NCBI GenBank assembly: GCA_001687465.1
Contig: LVLI01000255.1
Coordinates: 1 to 64,000 of the forward strand
DNA from: Halocafeteria seosinensis
Lineage: Eukaryota > Sar > Bigyra > Bicosoecida
DNA: 64,000 nt
Reading direction: 5' to 3'
This document shows positions 27,287-39,428 of this stretch, piece by piece. The notes under the pieces are model-generated. The model searched no databases, was not told the DNA's origin, and worked only from the letters and a program-made list of their open reading frames with translations. Each line of letters begins with the position of its first letter. The first letter of the stretch is position 1. The translations under genes were made by a program, and so were the position numbers.

Positions 27287-29720
27287 TCAGAATTTATACT
27301 TGCTGGCAAAGTCTCCAGCTGCGGCGCGGAGTATTTCATCGTCATCAATTCGTTCCGTTCCGTTGGCGCCATGCCCACCATTGTCCTCTGGCCTATCCCA
27401 AGTAGTTGTTCCGCTTGGCGGGTGGAAATAGTATACGTCGCCATCATCTGTTGTGTACGCGAACCACCCTTTCGGTAGAGACGGGTCATATATGTGATGG
27501 TTCCCCTTCGACCTCTTTGCGTTTGCTCCTTCTGCCTGGGACTGTAAATTGTCCTCGTTCGACGGCTGTTTTGTCTCGGTCCCCCTGCGGGACGCTATGG
27601 CCTTCGAGCGGGGATTGAGTTTTGGTTTGAACAGTTCTTCCCCTTTCTCATCGTGCTTTTCTAGCCACTGACGCTGTTGCTCTACTCTCGCGTTCTTCTC
27701 GCTTAGAGATTTAACTCCTTGGCGATATAATCGTTCCACGGATTCTTGCGTACCAGGCCTGATTCTGTTTTCCTTTGAGGCGTTAGCATCCTCAGCAGGA
27801 CAAGAAGACCCTGATTTCTGCCCAGTACTTTGGGTATTAGCAGTAGGTTCTGCATTAGAGAGGTTTAAAGAAGCAGCGCGAGCAGGCCTACCAAATAAGT
27901 AAGCCGCTGCGACACTGTCCTCATCATGGGTAGACGACTGGTGAGGAGGCGATGGTGGTTGGGCAGAACACTGTTTGGGGGCATCTGCCTGCTTTGATTT
28001 GGTGTTCGGCTTGAAACTTTCATAATGCTGCTGCCGAATCTTCTGCTGATTTTGGGCCATCGAGTATAATCGTTCACTGGCGTGATTGCCTGCAGACCTA
28101 CGTGGAGTATTTGAAGGGGAGCGAGGTTTCTCGAAACTTGAGGGTTTGCTTTGGGCTTTCTCCAGCCACTTCTTGGATCCCTTCGATACCTCGACGTGAC
28201 GGCGGGAAAGCTCTTTTAACTCTTGTTCCTCTCGCTGTTTTCTAAGTTTTTCCAGTTTCTCTTCCCTTTCAGCAGCCCATGAGTATTGGTCCTTCACAGA
28301 TCGCCGAATGTTCCTCGAACCCTGCAACGACATAATGATGTTAATGGTTTTGACCTCACAATTCCTAATAAGAACCTACTTCGTTGATTGTTGGTGTCGC
28401 CCGTATTTCACCTAATTCCTTTTGCTCTCTTTCCTGCTTAAGTTGCTCCACTTTTGCCTCTTTCTTTGCTTTTGCTTCTCTGTCTCTTTCGGGATCAAGC
28501 AAACTTCGACCATGAGTCCGACGTTCAGCTAGCTGCCTCGACTTTGAGCTTATTTTCGGTTTGCCTTTCACTTCGGCCAGCTCTTTCCTTTCCTGTTCCT
28601 GGCGCATGCGTTCCAGTTTTTCTTGTCGCTCCTGTTGCCGGCGCTGCGAATACGCTGAGAGGTCTTCCCCCGGAAGCCTTTCGCAGCTGTCATGAGAAGA
28701 GCGGCTCATTCCCGATGTCGTCAGATCATCCGCACTTTTCTGTGATACTGACGTCTTGCGGACTAAAGAACCTCTTCGTGCGGAGGCGCTTTGTGACCCT
28801 CCTTCTCTGGAGCTAGTTTCTGTAGTCGTCTCCTGAGCACCTGCGGCTCCAAGTAGTTTCAACATTGCGGTAATATCTTCTCCACGATATTCAGAGTGTC
28901 CGTGTTCTTCAGTTTCTGCACCTTGCCTCGAAGGAGGGGATCTTCTCCCCGAGTGGTTTCCGTCGATTTCGCGCTGCATCTCCCCGGCACCAGTCGGGAG
29001 ATGAGCTGTGGGCGCCCCCGGAGGAGTTGTGGGACGGTGTCCATTCGACGATTTGTTTGGGGTGCTTTGCTGGTCACTCCTTGTGGCTTGGTTATCTTTG
29101 GGAGGTGTTCTTTGAGTGCTCTTCTGCCGAGGAGGAGGAGACGGTTGACGTCGTGGGTGCGCCGGCACATGCTGTTTCGGAAGGGATGTGGGTGCCCGAT
29201 TTCGATCTTTCATTCCATTCGTTGAACTCGATTCTCTTTCATCATCTGCCGGCTTTGTCGTCCGGCGGTCCCTGTGGCTGTTTGCAGGATGGTTCTGTTG
29301 CTGTCCTATGGAAGCCCCATCCACTGTCGTCTTCTGCTGTTCTTCTTGTTTTTGCTGTAAAACTGAAATATACTCCCCGAAAGCCTGGAAACGTTCTTCT
29401 AACTGCTGTATGAGCTCGTCCGCTTTGGCAGCATCCTCAACGTCGTTCCAAGCTGCATGGCGCGTTGATGCCGCATCGTCGCCATCCTCGTCGTGGCTGC
29501 TATAAAAAACTGTCGTTGTTCCATTGGGACTTAGTGTACGTTGAGTCCCCACTGTACCCGCCGCATCATATTCACTATACAGCGTTTGTCCTCTCGTTGT
29601 TGCGGTTGCAGTATCGTGATGGCTTCTTTCCGGAGGAGGCGGCACCGCTTGCTGCTGCTGCTGTAGATGAGGCGTCTTTCGCGCCCCACGCTGAAATGGG
29701 TACTCCCCAACATGAGCCAT
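27287..29720 (-). CDS. Low-complexity charged protein with C-terminal WW domain
   Basis: Model: complement(join(27287..28321,28380..29720)), 791 residues, one 58-base intron. Residues 1-300 are rich in Gln, Pro, Ser and Thr with basic patches and look disordered. About 300-500 holds charged helical segments repeating a theme ERxEKLExMRQEQERKEL...KPKIS / KVEQLKQEREQKELGEIRATP / KLEKLRKQREEQELKEL. A WW domain is near residues 725-757: LPKGWFAYTTDDGDVYYF, then HPPSGTTTWDRP, with both Trp and the closing Pro. It should bind Pro-rich ligands. The repeated 'E(Q/R)KEL' helices suggest a cytoskeletal scaffold (inference). Confidence 0.8.
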
Positions 29721-30072
29721 ATTACTGTGGTTGGTGGTGGCGGCTATCTCTGCCCCACAGTCTGCTGTTCGATAGCGGTGCGCAACAAGCTAGCTACCTA
29801 TTCACAGAGAGATACAGACAGGGTCATTCACTTCCCGCCCACACACACACTAGGGGATCCCATGTATATGGTATATATATATATATATGTACGGTGTATA
29901 GGACAAACAAACACGGAGCAATCTACCAAATTAAACGACAAAACACTTCAAGCGCAAGCGTTAACATGCAGGGCTGACTAATACCGATAGTATACACGTG
30001 TTTGATGGGGTATATCATTTCATACTCTACTATTCCTTGCGTCCTGAGTATTATATTGTGTAGTGGGAGGGC
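29721..30072. promoter_or_regulatory. Bidirectional promoter region with TA microsatellite
   Basis: 352 bases lie between the divergent starts of the WW-protein gene and the APC7-like gene. They hold a (TA)8 run at 29872-29888 and a short (CA)n run near 29841. Any regulation shared by the two genes must act here. No gene is seen. Confidence 0.5.
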
Positions 30073-33051
30073 ATGCAAGAGAACGAAGATAGCACGGCCC
30101 TGCGTGTCTTGCACACCCAGGCTCGGTTGCTATCCAAGCAATTCCTGCATGAAAGCGCTATCACCGTTGCTCTGACGGCGTTGGCAGACACAAAGCAATA
30201 CCGTCATGCGCTCACGAGGCTGGTCACAGCACAGGTACAGGAGCACCAGAGACTCTTGAAACAGTATGCCGTGTATCTGGAAGCACAATTCCTCGTGGGA
30301 AGTGTTTTGGATGAAGCGCAGCAATACAGGCGAGCGCAATCCCATTTGCAAATTGTACGCAAAGGACTGCAGAGTATTCAACAGGTCCTAGAGAATACGA
30401 CGGAGACGGCACAGAACGCGGCGACCGGCAAAGGGAACTCAGCAACAGTAGGGCAAGACTGCTTGAATCGGTGGATGCCACATGGCGTCGTACCCACCAA
30501 AGGGGTTCCCAATTTCTTGAATTACGCCTATGTCACGTACAAAATCGCAAGGTGTCATTTTGCGGTGGGAGAGCTCGAAGAGATGTTTCAAATGGTACGC
30601 GGTGCAGTCAATTTCTCCTTTCCCTTTGTCACTTACTAAAATGATGCCGTCCTTTTAGGCAGCTGGAATGTATCCCCTGGGAGATGAGAACCTTAGCAGT
30701 ACATTATGACCTGGGAAAAGAATACGAACGAAGAGGACACATAGAGTAAGATAACTGGCTCATGGCATGCTGTCGCTCGTAAGATAAACCAGCAATTATG
30801 CCCTGTGCTGGTTTACTGCTGCAGAAATTCATACAATAGTTATCGAGAAGTCCTACGGTAAGATTGTACACAACAATGTGGTTTTTGCTTCTCGCTTGTC
30901 ACCCGTGTTTTTATTGCTTAGTGGTACAGCGCAAATCCTTTCGCCACCGAAGTGATCGAACGCCTTTTGGCATTAGGGGTCGGCATCCACGAAGTTGAAG
31001 GTTTGCTCTCCAAGGAAATGGTCCCAAACCGATACCGACAATTCCTTCAATCTATTGCGCGTGCGATGAATGCGAAACATCAATCCTATCACCCAGCTGC
31101 ATGTAAGCGTTTAGCTCTCATGGTGGCCAATCGTGACGACAGCGCAGAATGTTCGGATACGCAAGGCACGCATCAAGGCTCGTCGTTGTTGTCATCTGAA
31201 GTGTTGGGGAGAACAACGACAGCTGGAATTACAGCCGGACAGTGGAAGGTGTTTGATGTACCGGACTGGTTGTCCAAGGCTAAGAAGCGGGTGTTGGCTC
31301 ATTTCCAGGACGACCAGCTACTCAAAAGTTCTTTCGGAATGTTTCCTGAAGGGCACGAAGCTCTAGAAACAATGGGGGCGACGTGGTTGGCTGATGCTGA
31401 TAGATATGAGGACGCCATCGTGGCTTTCAAAAGACTCCAGAAGGAATATCCTTATACCACCAATGGTAGGGACGCTTATGCTTTGATGCTGTATCGACGA
31501 GCAGTGAGCCTGCAAGAAATGTCGAAGCTGAACACTCCTGAACCGCCTTCTAAGACCCCTCATTTGCTTTCGAAGTATGTAGTGTCCTTGCTTAGTTTGT
31601 TTCAGCAAGTTTGCTCGTAATCTTGTTTTTTGGCGTTGCACAGACTGGCTGAAAATCTGATGGAAATAGATCGACACAAATTGGCCCTATTAAGTGTATA
31701 CGAAACTGAAGGAGTCGCTAACGAAGGGCAACGGCTGCAGATACGTGGATCCGGGGGAGGCACAGTTGCGCGTCCGGAGCCTTGGATCGCTGCTGCGGCT
31801 GCTGCCATTACGCGAAATGAAATTGATTGTGCAAATTCATTGTGCGATATCGCTGCTGCTGTCGATCCTTACCATATACAGACTCTCACCGTGACGGCAC
31901 TTGCTCTAACTGCGGAGAAGTCATACCATGCTGCAGTTGGATACTATTCCACAGTGTTTTCCCGACAACCCAGCGTTTCTTGCCTTTCCCAGATGATACC
32001 TTGCTCTTTCGCTTTGGATGATCCTAAGCAGGCTCAAAAGTTTGCCAGAGCTGGAATGTATAGGTTTCCAATTGATGGACGGATGCACTGCTTATACGCG
32101 GATGCCCTATTGCATGTGATGTCTCTAGAAAAGGTACAACTCTCGCCCAGTGATATCACGCACTATGCGACAATCGCGCACTCGGAATATCAGAAAGGAT
32201 CGACACTCGCTCCCTGGTGGATTAAGTGCTTCATTGGACAGGCACTAGCATTGGTGCAGAGTGGAGCCGATGATGCTATCGAAAAGGCACTCACTTGTCT
32301 TCGCGACTTGAAACAGAGGGGAGATGGTGCTGTTGTTGCGTTTCCACAGAGCTACGAGGAAGTTCAACGTTTGATGAACTCTTCTGAAAATGGCGAAGTA
32401 ATGGAGGGCGAGGCTCGTGCTACAGTACCAGGGAGCGGTATCCTCTCAGGATTTGGTGCAACTTTGGATTCTGAGTTTGCTATCGGGTCAGATCGAAGAA
32501 TAGGAGACAGCTGTCCGGAGCTGGGAATGCAGTACTCAGCTATCGTGAGCATTAAAATCGCCGAAATTCTAGCGCTATCCTCTCGGTGGAGTGAAGCCAC
32601 GGAAGAGATGAACGCTGCGCTATCTCTCTGCCCCTCGCTACCTGGAGGAAAGAAAATGTTGAAGAGTATCCAACAACGCATTGGTGGAAATCAGTCGGAG
32701 GGAGAAGACGAAGAACCAGAGGCATTGGACGCTAGTGACAACCAAGGTGAGATAGAAGGGCAGCTTCAAACCAGTGGTGACGGCGGATCTGGAGCTACTC
32801 CGGACCAGAACATGGACGAAGCGGTAATTTATTCTGGCCATTCTAGTGGGGCTGGTGGTGCCGCTGGCAGACGACTCTTTCACGACGGAATGACTGAACG
32901 TTCCGGGATAATTGATGATACAACAGAGCAGTCATTTCAAGACACTCAAGCGAGTGCTGCCTCCGAGGAACAGTACTCTCCAGGGGATTCTGGGGATACA
33001 CATTTTACTCCGAACACACGAGATGACATGGAAGTTGAATTTGACTCATGA
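30073..33051 (+). CDS. APC7: TPR protein, probable anaphase-promoting complex subunit 7
   Basis: Model: join(30073..30594,30663..30745,30825..30857,30922..31574,31644..33051), about 899 residues. It is mainly TPR helices from residue 15 to about 720. Blocks such as YDLGKEYERRGHIE / NSYNSYREVLRWYSANP, ATEVIERLLALGV and VARPEPWIAAAAAAITRNE correspond in order to APC7 segments (Y-x-x-V-L-R, then ...PEPW-x-A). The last 170 residues are acidic and disordered. APC7 is a TPR scaffold subunit of the cell-cycle ubiquitin ligase APC/C. One oddity: the exon 3/exon 4 junction is one base short with the canonical sites available, although all other joints fit and protein sense continues on both sides. The family call is from pattern and memory. 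Confidence 0.65.
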
Positions 33052-33639
33052 TTAGTTCGCAGAGCGTTCTTGGATAGATCAATGGTTCTGGTACAGTTAA
33101 AAATAGAAGGAAACAATGGAAAAAGTACTATGCGAGAGTTCGTTTAGTGTTTTCCACTTCATAATAACATTGTCACTTAGATCGTCAACTTGACATGAAG
33201 TGTGGTCACTCGGTAAGGTGCCACTACAACCGAGGTTCAGCAAGACTTACCGAATCAAATGTACCTGGGATGGTGGACCCCGCCAGCAAGATAGTTGTAC
33301 CCTGCTCGATCATCATGTCTTCATTCTGGCCACCATCTTCCTCGGTCAGATTCATTTGGGTTGAACTTGTGCTGGTGTACTGCTCTTCCCGAGCAAGGAA
33401 GTCGCACTCCCAAGCCGAGCTAAACTGTGTTGCAATACAGTTGAGTGTATTATTAGAATAGAACGTATTGGGTAGCGTACAACCGTGTTAGTGTATGATT
33501 CCCTATTTTTTTTAATTGAAGTGTTGTTGTGTTGTTGCACTTGGCTCAAGCAAGCGCCCGTTTTCGTTAAAGACGACGGCCGAGGGCTGTATGTATACAG
33601 TAGATAGATAGATAGCACTAGCACTCTCCTGTCGTTATT
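33052..33639. other. Intergenic with TAGA microsatellite
   Basis: 590 bases between the APC7-like and AMMECR1 genes, both on the plus strand. A (TAGA)3-4 run at 33601-33615 lies 25 bases before the AMMECR1 ATG, in the probable 5' leader. No coding exon is evident. Confidence 0.5.
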
Positions 33640-34374
33640 ATGAGTGCTAGAGCAGGAGCAGTGATGGGATTAGATGACGACCCTGTGGCCACCAAGGATC
33701 ACTGTCGGTATGCGTTGGAGACGATTTGGAGCGCACTTAGTCGAGACGAGCGGGGAACTAACGTGGAACCAGGCTTCAACACAGATTTTGAGACCCCTTT
33801 TTTTGTGACCCTTAAGAAGCGTTCCAACAAACGCAAGAAACACAGCCCCCCAGGGAGGTTCAACTTATGTTTTGGAGCGCGCCGTCAAACGGATACGCCG
33901 ACATCGAGTGAGGACAGCGACGAGGAAGATGGGCACTTGTTCCTACGGGGCTGCATTGGAACCACTTCACCAGCACCTCATATCGATATTGGGAAGTACG
34001 CGTTGAAGAGCGCCTTTGATGACAATCGATTCGACGGTCTCAAATTAGAAGAACTCCCAGACATTGTTTGCTCGGTGTCGCTCTTGGTCAAATACGAACA
34101 AGCCCGGAATTGGGAGGACTGGAGTGTCGGACGACACGGAATCATTATCGATTTTGAACGCAACGGAAGATCCTATCACGCTATCTACCTTCCTGAAGTA
34201 GCTTGCGAACAGGGATGGAATCAACGAGAGGCAATCGAGGAACTTGTTCGAAAATCGGGATACCGAGGTCGGATAGATGAGGAGCTCCTACATTCGATAT
34301 CACTTACCCGATTTCAAAGCACGCAAGCGCATTTATCATTCAAAGAGCTGCGCCGCTTGTATCAACTGAATTGA
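33640..34374 (+). CDS. AMMECR1: AMMECR1-domain protein
   Basis: A single exon codes for 244 residues from ATG 33640. The conserved AMMECR1 core is complete: LRGCIGT near residue 107, YALKSAFDDNRFDGL, ELPDIVCSVSLLVKYE, DWSVGRHGIIIDF, then the family-typical YLPEVACEQGWNQREAIEEL and GYRG. The protein ends LTRFQSTQ. As in the animal protein, a short insert (RRQTDTPTSSEDSDEEDG) separates the first strand block from LRGCIG. The family is universal. The RGCIG motif is thought to be an active or binding site, but the biochemical activity is not settled. Confidence 0.93.
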   Translation: MSARAGAVMGLDDDPVATKDHCRYALETIWSALSRDERGTNVEPGFNTDFETPFFVTLKKRSNKRKKHSPPGRFNLCFGARRQTDTPTSSEDSDEEDGHLFLRGCIGTTSPAPHIDIGKYALKSAFDDNRFDGLKLEELPDIVCSVSLLVKYEQARNWEDWSVGRHGIIIDFERNGRSYHAIYLPEVACEQGWNQREAIEELVRKSGYRGRIDEELLHSISLTRFQSTQAHLSFKELRRLYQLN

Positions 34375-34624
34375 GCAGGTGGTACCGCGCCGAAGGTTGC
34401 AAGTGGTAGTAGCCTAGAAACGACAGTTGAGGTACTTGGTCGTGCCTACCATAGTGTAGACACATAAATTACGAACGTTTCCCTGTGTGGTATTATTGTA
34501 CTGTACGGTACATTGTACATGTAACGAGAAGTTGCGAAAACACACTTCACTAGTGTCTCCTACTCTCGCGTTCTACAGCTTGGGTTGAAGAGCTATAGTA
34601 CTCGAGTCATCGCCGGATGGGAAA

Positions 34625-35797
34625 TTACTTGATATCAATTTTCTTGCTTTCCTTCTTTTGGGGTGCAAGTTTGGGAATGTTGACATGAAGTACCCCTTGG
34701 TCACAATTGGCTTGGATCTTCTCTTTATCCGCGTTTTCAGGTAGTTTCATAGATCGCTTCATGGCACCTGATCGGCGTTCCTGAAATTATGTAAAAGTAA
34801 GGTAGATAACGCTACTTAAATGCCTATATGGTGACTTTTCCGAAACTTACGATTCTGTGCCACTTATCGCCCTTGTCTTCTTTTTCTTCTTTGCGATCAG
34901 CGGATATTGTAAGGGTATCACCTTCCACTTCGACATTTACGTTTTCTTTGGGAACGCCTGGGAGGTCGGCTTTCAGATCGTAGCTCTTGTCATTTTCCTT
35001 TACGTCCAAGGCCATGGAGTTGAGGAAGGGAAATTTCCCACCGGGGAATCCAACTTGTTCACCAGTATCTCCTTGGCGAGGCTGCACAGCCTGGGACTGA
35101 CCTCCGGCACCTCGTTGAGGCTGGTCACCGATCAAGTTTCCAGGTTGATCGACATCGGCCATTGTGTTAAATGGATCCCACTGCAGAGATACGATAAACA
35201 ATCGGTTAATACAGTATCTATCGAAGCCGCTCACGTACTACGCAATAACTTACGTATCTTCCACCGAAGAAGTTGTCCATCATGCGATCCATCGACCGTC
35301 TGCATTTCAAGTAAATCAAAACGTCGAGTGAATTCTTAGTCTGTGTGAGAGAATTCGCAAGTCAACAAAGCCAGATAGGGTTCACCACTTTCCACCCATG
35401 CTAGTGGTTTCTTCTTCTTCGAATGTTCTACGGATGAGTCACACCAATGTCAATCCTCTAGTTAGAGAGGAAATTGTATGAGTGCTGGGAGCTACTGCTC
35501 ACATATTGCCTCTACACATAAGCGAAGTTGAAAGGCTTCCTAAAAATCAACATCAAATTGTGGCAAGGAGCCGTAATATCACTCCCACCGGAGTTCTCAC
35601 CTCTTCAATTCCTTCCACTTCTCAGACAACAGCGGTGAATTAGTAATCGTTGATATTACTTAGCACCGTGCGCAGACGCAGTACCAGATTGGATTACTGG
35701 AAAAACAACAGAGAAAATTTGGTCTAAACACGTTTGTATAGACTTACCTCATGCGGTCGAAATCGTCGAAGAACGGATCTCGTCTGAATTCTGCCAT
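34625..35797 (-). CDS. Small heat-shock protein (Hsp20/alpha-crystallin), copy 1
   Basis: Model: complement(join(34625..34780,34851..35180,35254..35299,35748..35797)), 193 residues. The N-terminal arm has FFDDFDRM and NFFGGRYWDPFN. The alpha-crystallin domain (about 87-180) shows [30 protein letters not shown], a basic stretch, and GVLHVNIPK. The I-x-I type tail is KIDIK. It would act as an ATP-independent holdase in the cytosol; no organelle signal is seen. Exons 2, 3 and 4 have exactly the same lengths (46, 330, 156) as copy 2 at 60595-61761. Intron 1 is long (448 bases) compared with introns 2 and 3 (73 and 70). bZIP-like sites lie upstream (35985-36049). Confidence 0.93.
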
Positions 35798-36587
35798 TTT
35801 CGCAAGGTTTCCTACTTCAGAATTAAATAAACAAAGAACTGTTGCTCGCAAAAAATTTTTACGCAATGCGCAACCAGTTTATGAACACTGAAATCTATCG
35901 CTTGTACACAGCTTGTCAGTGGTTTTCCAATCCATTCAACTTTTCCAATTGTATTACGCTGGGAGACCGACCTGTGCTCACACAGTATGAGTCATACTTT
36001 CTGATTCTTCAACTGTGATTAAGTGATGAGTCATCCAGGATGACTCATCCAAAACAAGTTCGTTTACTCGCTTGCCACAGGATAAGAGGACTGTTGTGTA
36101 CGCCAAGAATGACACGGGGAAACCATCGATTGGCGCTACCACATCTGTAGACTGTGTGAGGTATGAAAGAGGGGTATGTATCTTTTCGAGTGGTGTAGAA
36201 TCTTTTGTTCTTCAACTTCAGGTGAACCCACTTCACACACGCAGGCGTAACACACTGTATCATGAGTCATTGGGGGAAACCGCTTCTACATGCAAATACC
36301 ATTGCCTGTGGAAATCCTGGAGCAAGGGTGAACGTAGCAATGGAAACCAAATCCTCAACGGGCAGTTCGGCTGCCAGTCCATCACTGTGCGAGGATGCAT
36401 ATCGTTTGCCGTAAAACGTGAGTGGGGTTCCAAACATCATGCTGAAACATGATACAAGTTGCCATACAATGCATCCCCGCCCTCTGGGAGACTGTCATCA
36501 TGTCAGTGCTTTCCAGTAATCGTGCCACCTTTGGTCTTAAGGGCTACGTATTGCCTCTCCAGGAATCAACAGTGTGCGCCTGAATCC
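35798..36587. other. Intergenic, Hsp20 upstream region
   Basis: 790 bases between the Hsp20 copy 1 start and the carboxypeptidase stop, both genes on the minus strand. Its left half holds the bZIP-type palindromes. A plus-strand ORF at 36072-36452 has no recognisable domain and is considered chance. Confidence 0.5.
35985..36049. promoter_or_regulatory. Cluster of AP-1/Gcn4-type palindromes
   Basis: GTATGAGTCATAC (35985-35997) is a perfect palindrome around TGAGTCA. GATGAGTCATCC and its exact reverse complement GGATGACTCATC, separated by one A, form a 25-bp inverted repeat (36025-36049). This gives three ATGA(G/C)TCAT cores 190-250 bases upstream of the Hsp20 ATG. A fourth lies at 36262-36270, and TGAGTCA also occurs at 35435 inside Hsp20 intron 1. 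Such cores are classic bZIP (Gcn4/AP-1) sites. Stress-linked control of Hsp20 is inferred. Confidence 0.6.
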
Positions 36588-39428
36588 TCATTCGGAATCT
36601 GTTTCAGTTAGAGATGAGTCCCCCGCGGAGATGCCTTCTTCATCTCTTCTCCTTTCATCATTTCCCGCCGCTTGGATGGCTGCAGTAGCCTTCGCCACCT
36701 CATGTACGTGGTCATCCTCACTATCATCCACTTCTCGAAAAGACGGATGTTGGTTCTCTCCGGAATCCATCGTCACTGTGCTCATACGCATATATTGAGT
36801 CCGTTCCCCCCTCCTTTTTCTCCATATCAAAAAAGCAATGAAGACAGTACCAACTATCAAAAGAGTGGCGACTGTCCAGCCTCGCTTTACCCACTTATCT
36901 ACGCTCTTTTCATTTATCCTTGTTTGGGAACCGCCATCAGAGCCAGTTGGAGGCTCTGACTCTTTCACTTTAAATTCACTTGGAACAAGTGAGCTCTCTG
37001 CATCTTACACCACAAATTCAGACAATAAATTAGCCTAGGTTGCACTTCGTACCAGTACTCTTACTTTGAGACGTGGGGTCGATCGATACTGTTCGACAAT
37101 TTGGGGCCTGAAACTCTTCGTCATCAAGTTTGGAACCATCCACGAATGCTGTGTAGTCGTCTATCTTCGTACTTTGAGTACAGAACGCGCTCGCTGAGTG
37201 ATTCGTCGTATTCGCTTTCGCGTTGTTGTATCTGAAGGCAGCACATGGGAGACACTTTGATTCGCCAACTAAGGGATATTCCGCTGAAAACATTGTTACA
37301 GCTTCCCCTATCTTAGCGAACTTAAGTTCTTTCTTTCTAGCCGATAAGCTGATGATTGAGCACTGGAAGGGACTTGAAGAGACAACAAATCCAAGTATGA
37401 TATAGTCATCATCATTTTCAGACAGGGTGTGTTGCGGCGTCGTGAGAAGACCGCGTCGCCTCGAACGGTCGCACGACGAGCAAGCACAGTGCTTCAGCGT
37501 TACGGGTATGGACTCATTGAGTTTCAGGCCTTCGATGCGTTGAACAGACGACGGGGTTGGCTCAAGTTCACGGAAAATGTTCGCGGAAAACTGAGTAGGA
37601 GTATCCGAGTGATGAGGGATAGACAACATTCTTCCAGGCTTGCATTTCTGAGGGGCAAGCTTACACTTCCAATTTCTGTTACGCGATGTAGATAGCCACG
37701 TATTCTTCATCGAAGTATCATACATGTATTGAAGCCACAGGTTTTCTTTGCATTTGGCATTCTGGCAGCCCTCAGAGGTATGCTCATTTAATGCACCGAC
37801 CCTCAACATTGGACAACTGTCCCCTACCTTCGATCGCCACTCTCTTGTGTCAACCAGAGAAGTGAATATTTTCCCATTAATCGGCCGCGTCCCTATATTG
37901 GAGTGCCGCATTACTACATGCGTCTGTACACATGGTAATCCACCATTATTTAGCCCAGGATCTACCACCGTAAACTTGCCTTCCGACACCACAGACTCAA
38001 GTTGCGGTCCTGCCGCCCACAGTGCTTGTGCGGCAATAGGCAGGCTTTCGGTCTCTAGTGAGCGAATCGATTTGGCTGCAGGCCACATGCCAGCGCTGAA
38101 AGGATCCTTATGGAAATAGGGTCCAACTTCAGGCGCAAAAGCAAATATTCCTCGCTTTCCAAACATGTAATCGCCGGCCTCCCCATTCACGGTGTAAAGT
38201 CCATTTTGGGATGCTTGGCCGTACAAGAAACCACTTCCTCTTGTCATCCTTTCAGCGATAGCAAACAATACGTTTCCGTTTTCCCCTTTAGGCTTTCCAG
38301 ATGCCTGCAATAGGAACACAATCCTACAGTTACTTTGAATGATTGGGACTATCGTTGCGACGAAATGGACTTACCGCGTGGGAATAAGGAACATTAATGA
38401 CCTGTCCGAAGGAGTGCCAATTCAAGGCAATATCAAAAACAACGTGATCTAGTAGAAATTTGATTGCTCGAGTTTCTGGCTCCGAAAATGGCCCTGAACC
38501 ACGATAAGCTTCATCACACTGTCCCCTGTCGTGTCTAGTGTCCACGCTCCCTTTGTTATCATAACTGAACTCATAGTCGTAATTCCTGTTCAAGTCGACC
38601 CCAATGTCCTGGGAGCTACACTTTGGTGTTCTTCTCCGATTCTTACGAGCCATGCATACTTTCCCTTTGCACGATTTAGCATTGTCGATGTTCCATTGGT
38701 ATCCATCGGGATTTACGACTGGGACGAACCAAATCTGTTTCTGCCGCAACAGTGTCATAACCGTCGTGTCGCCATTGGCGGCAGCCGTGAGAAGCTCCCG
38801 GATGAATCGAAAGGATACCTGCAGTGGGGGAGTTAAAAACAATACAAAATGTTCCGACGTTATTTTGGAAACAGAGCGACATCATTTTATAAATGTGCAC
38901 ACGTACCATCATCCCCAGGGGTTCTCGAGCATGATGCAACGAGGTCAGCAGCACCGCCGGGGCACTTCTTCGGATATTCCTTCTCCCTTCTGTGGTATTC
39001 CAGGACGCCGCGGCTGAAAGAGCATCACATTGGCCGATACAAATAGCTTCAATAGATCTATTCTCCAGCGATTTTCCCAGAGTATACACGGGAGAGACCC
39101 ACTCTGGAAGCTGCAAATGAAATTCTTCCAGGAGTTGATGTGTCTGCTCCACGGTGTAATATCCACGAAATGCAGGTTTCTTGCCCCCACGTAGATTTAA
39201 TGGATCACGTATGGTCTTTCCCAGCACGAATAAAGACCTATCACGTCTTAACGAGCCGTGGGAATGGAGTGACATGGATGTTGCTGCTTGAAGTCCCATC
39301 AGAGACCAGAGCAACACCACACCGAACACCATTCTTTGGAACGATAACATTGTTTTCCACAAAAGCATACCCATTTTGCCTACAGAATACGCACCCCCAA
39401 GAACGAAACCCAAACAAACAATACTCAT
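36588..39428 (-). CDS. Membrane-anchored M14 metallocarboxypeptidase
   Basis: Model: complement(join(36588..36997,37053..38304,38375..38818,38907..39428)), 875 residues. The hydrophobic N-terminus fits a signal peptide; ATG 39428 is the first, and ATG 39350 (MLSFQRMVFGVVLLWSLMG) is a good alternative. The peptidase signature is complete: zinc ligands in HHAREP (about 166), DLNRNYDYEF (about 248), zinc His in LNWHSFGQVINVPYSHA (about 307), and catalytic Glu in FAFAPEVG (about 381). A long Cys-rich extracellular region follows. A TM helix near 775-795 (VATLLIVGTVFIAFLIW) and a basic, acidic-tailed cytoplasmic end come last. The TM part lies in the last exon, whose phase fits only with the GTACGA donor at 37052. 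The enzyme should trim C-terminal residues outside the cell or in secretory compartments. Confidence 0.88.

Noticed and set aside
36072-36452. Plus-strand ORF of 126 codons upstream of Hsp20 copy 1
   Set aside because: No domain, odd composition, and it covers the palindromic regulatory stretch; probably chance.
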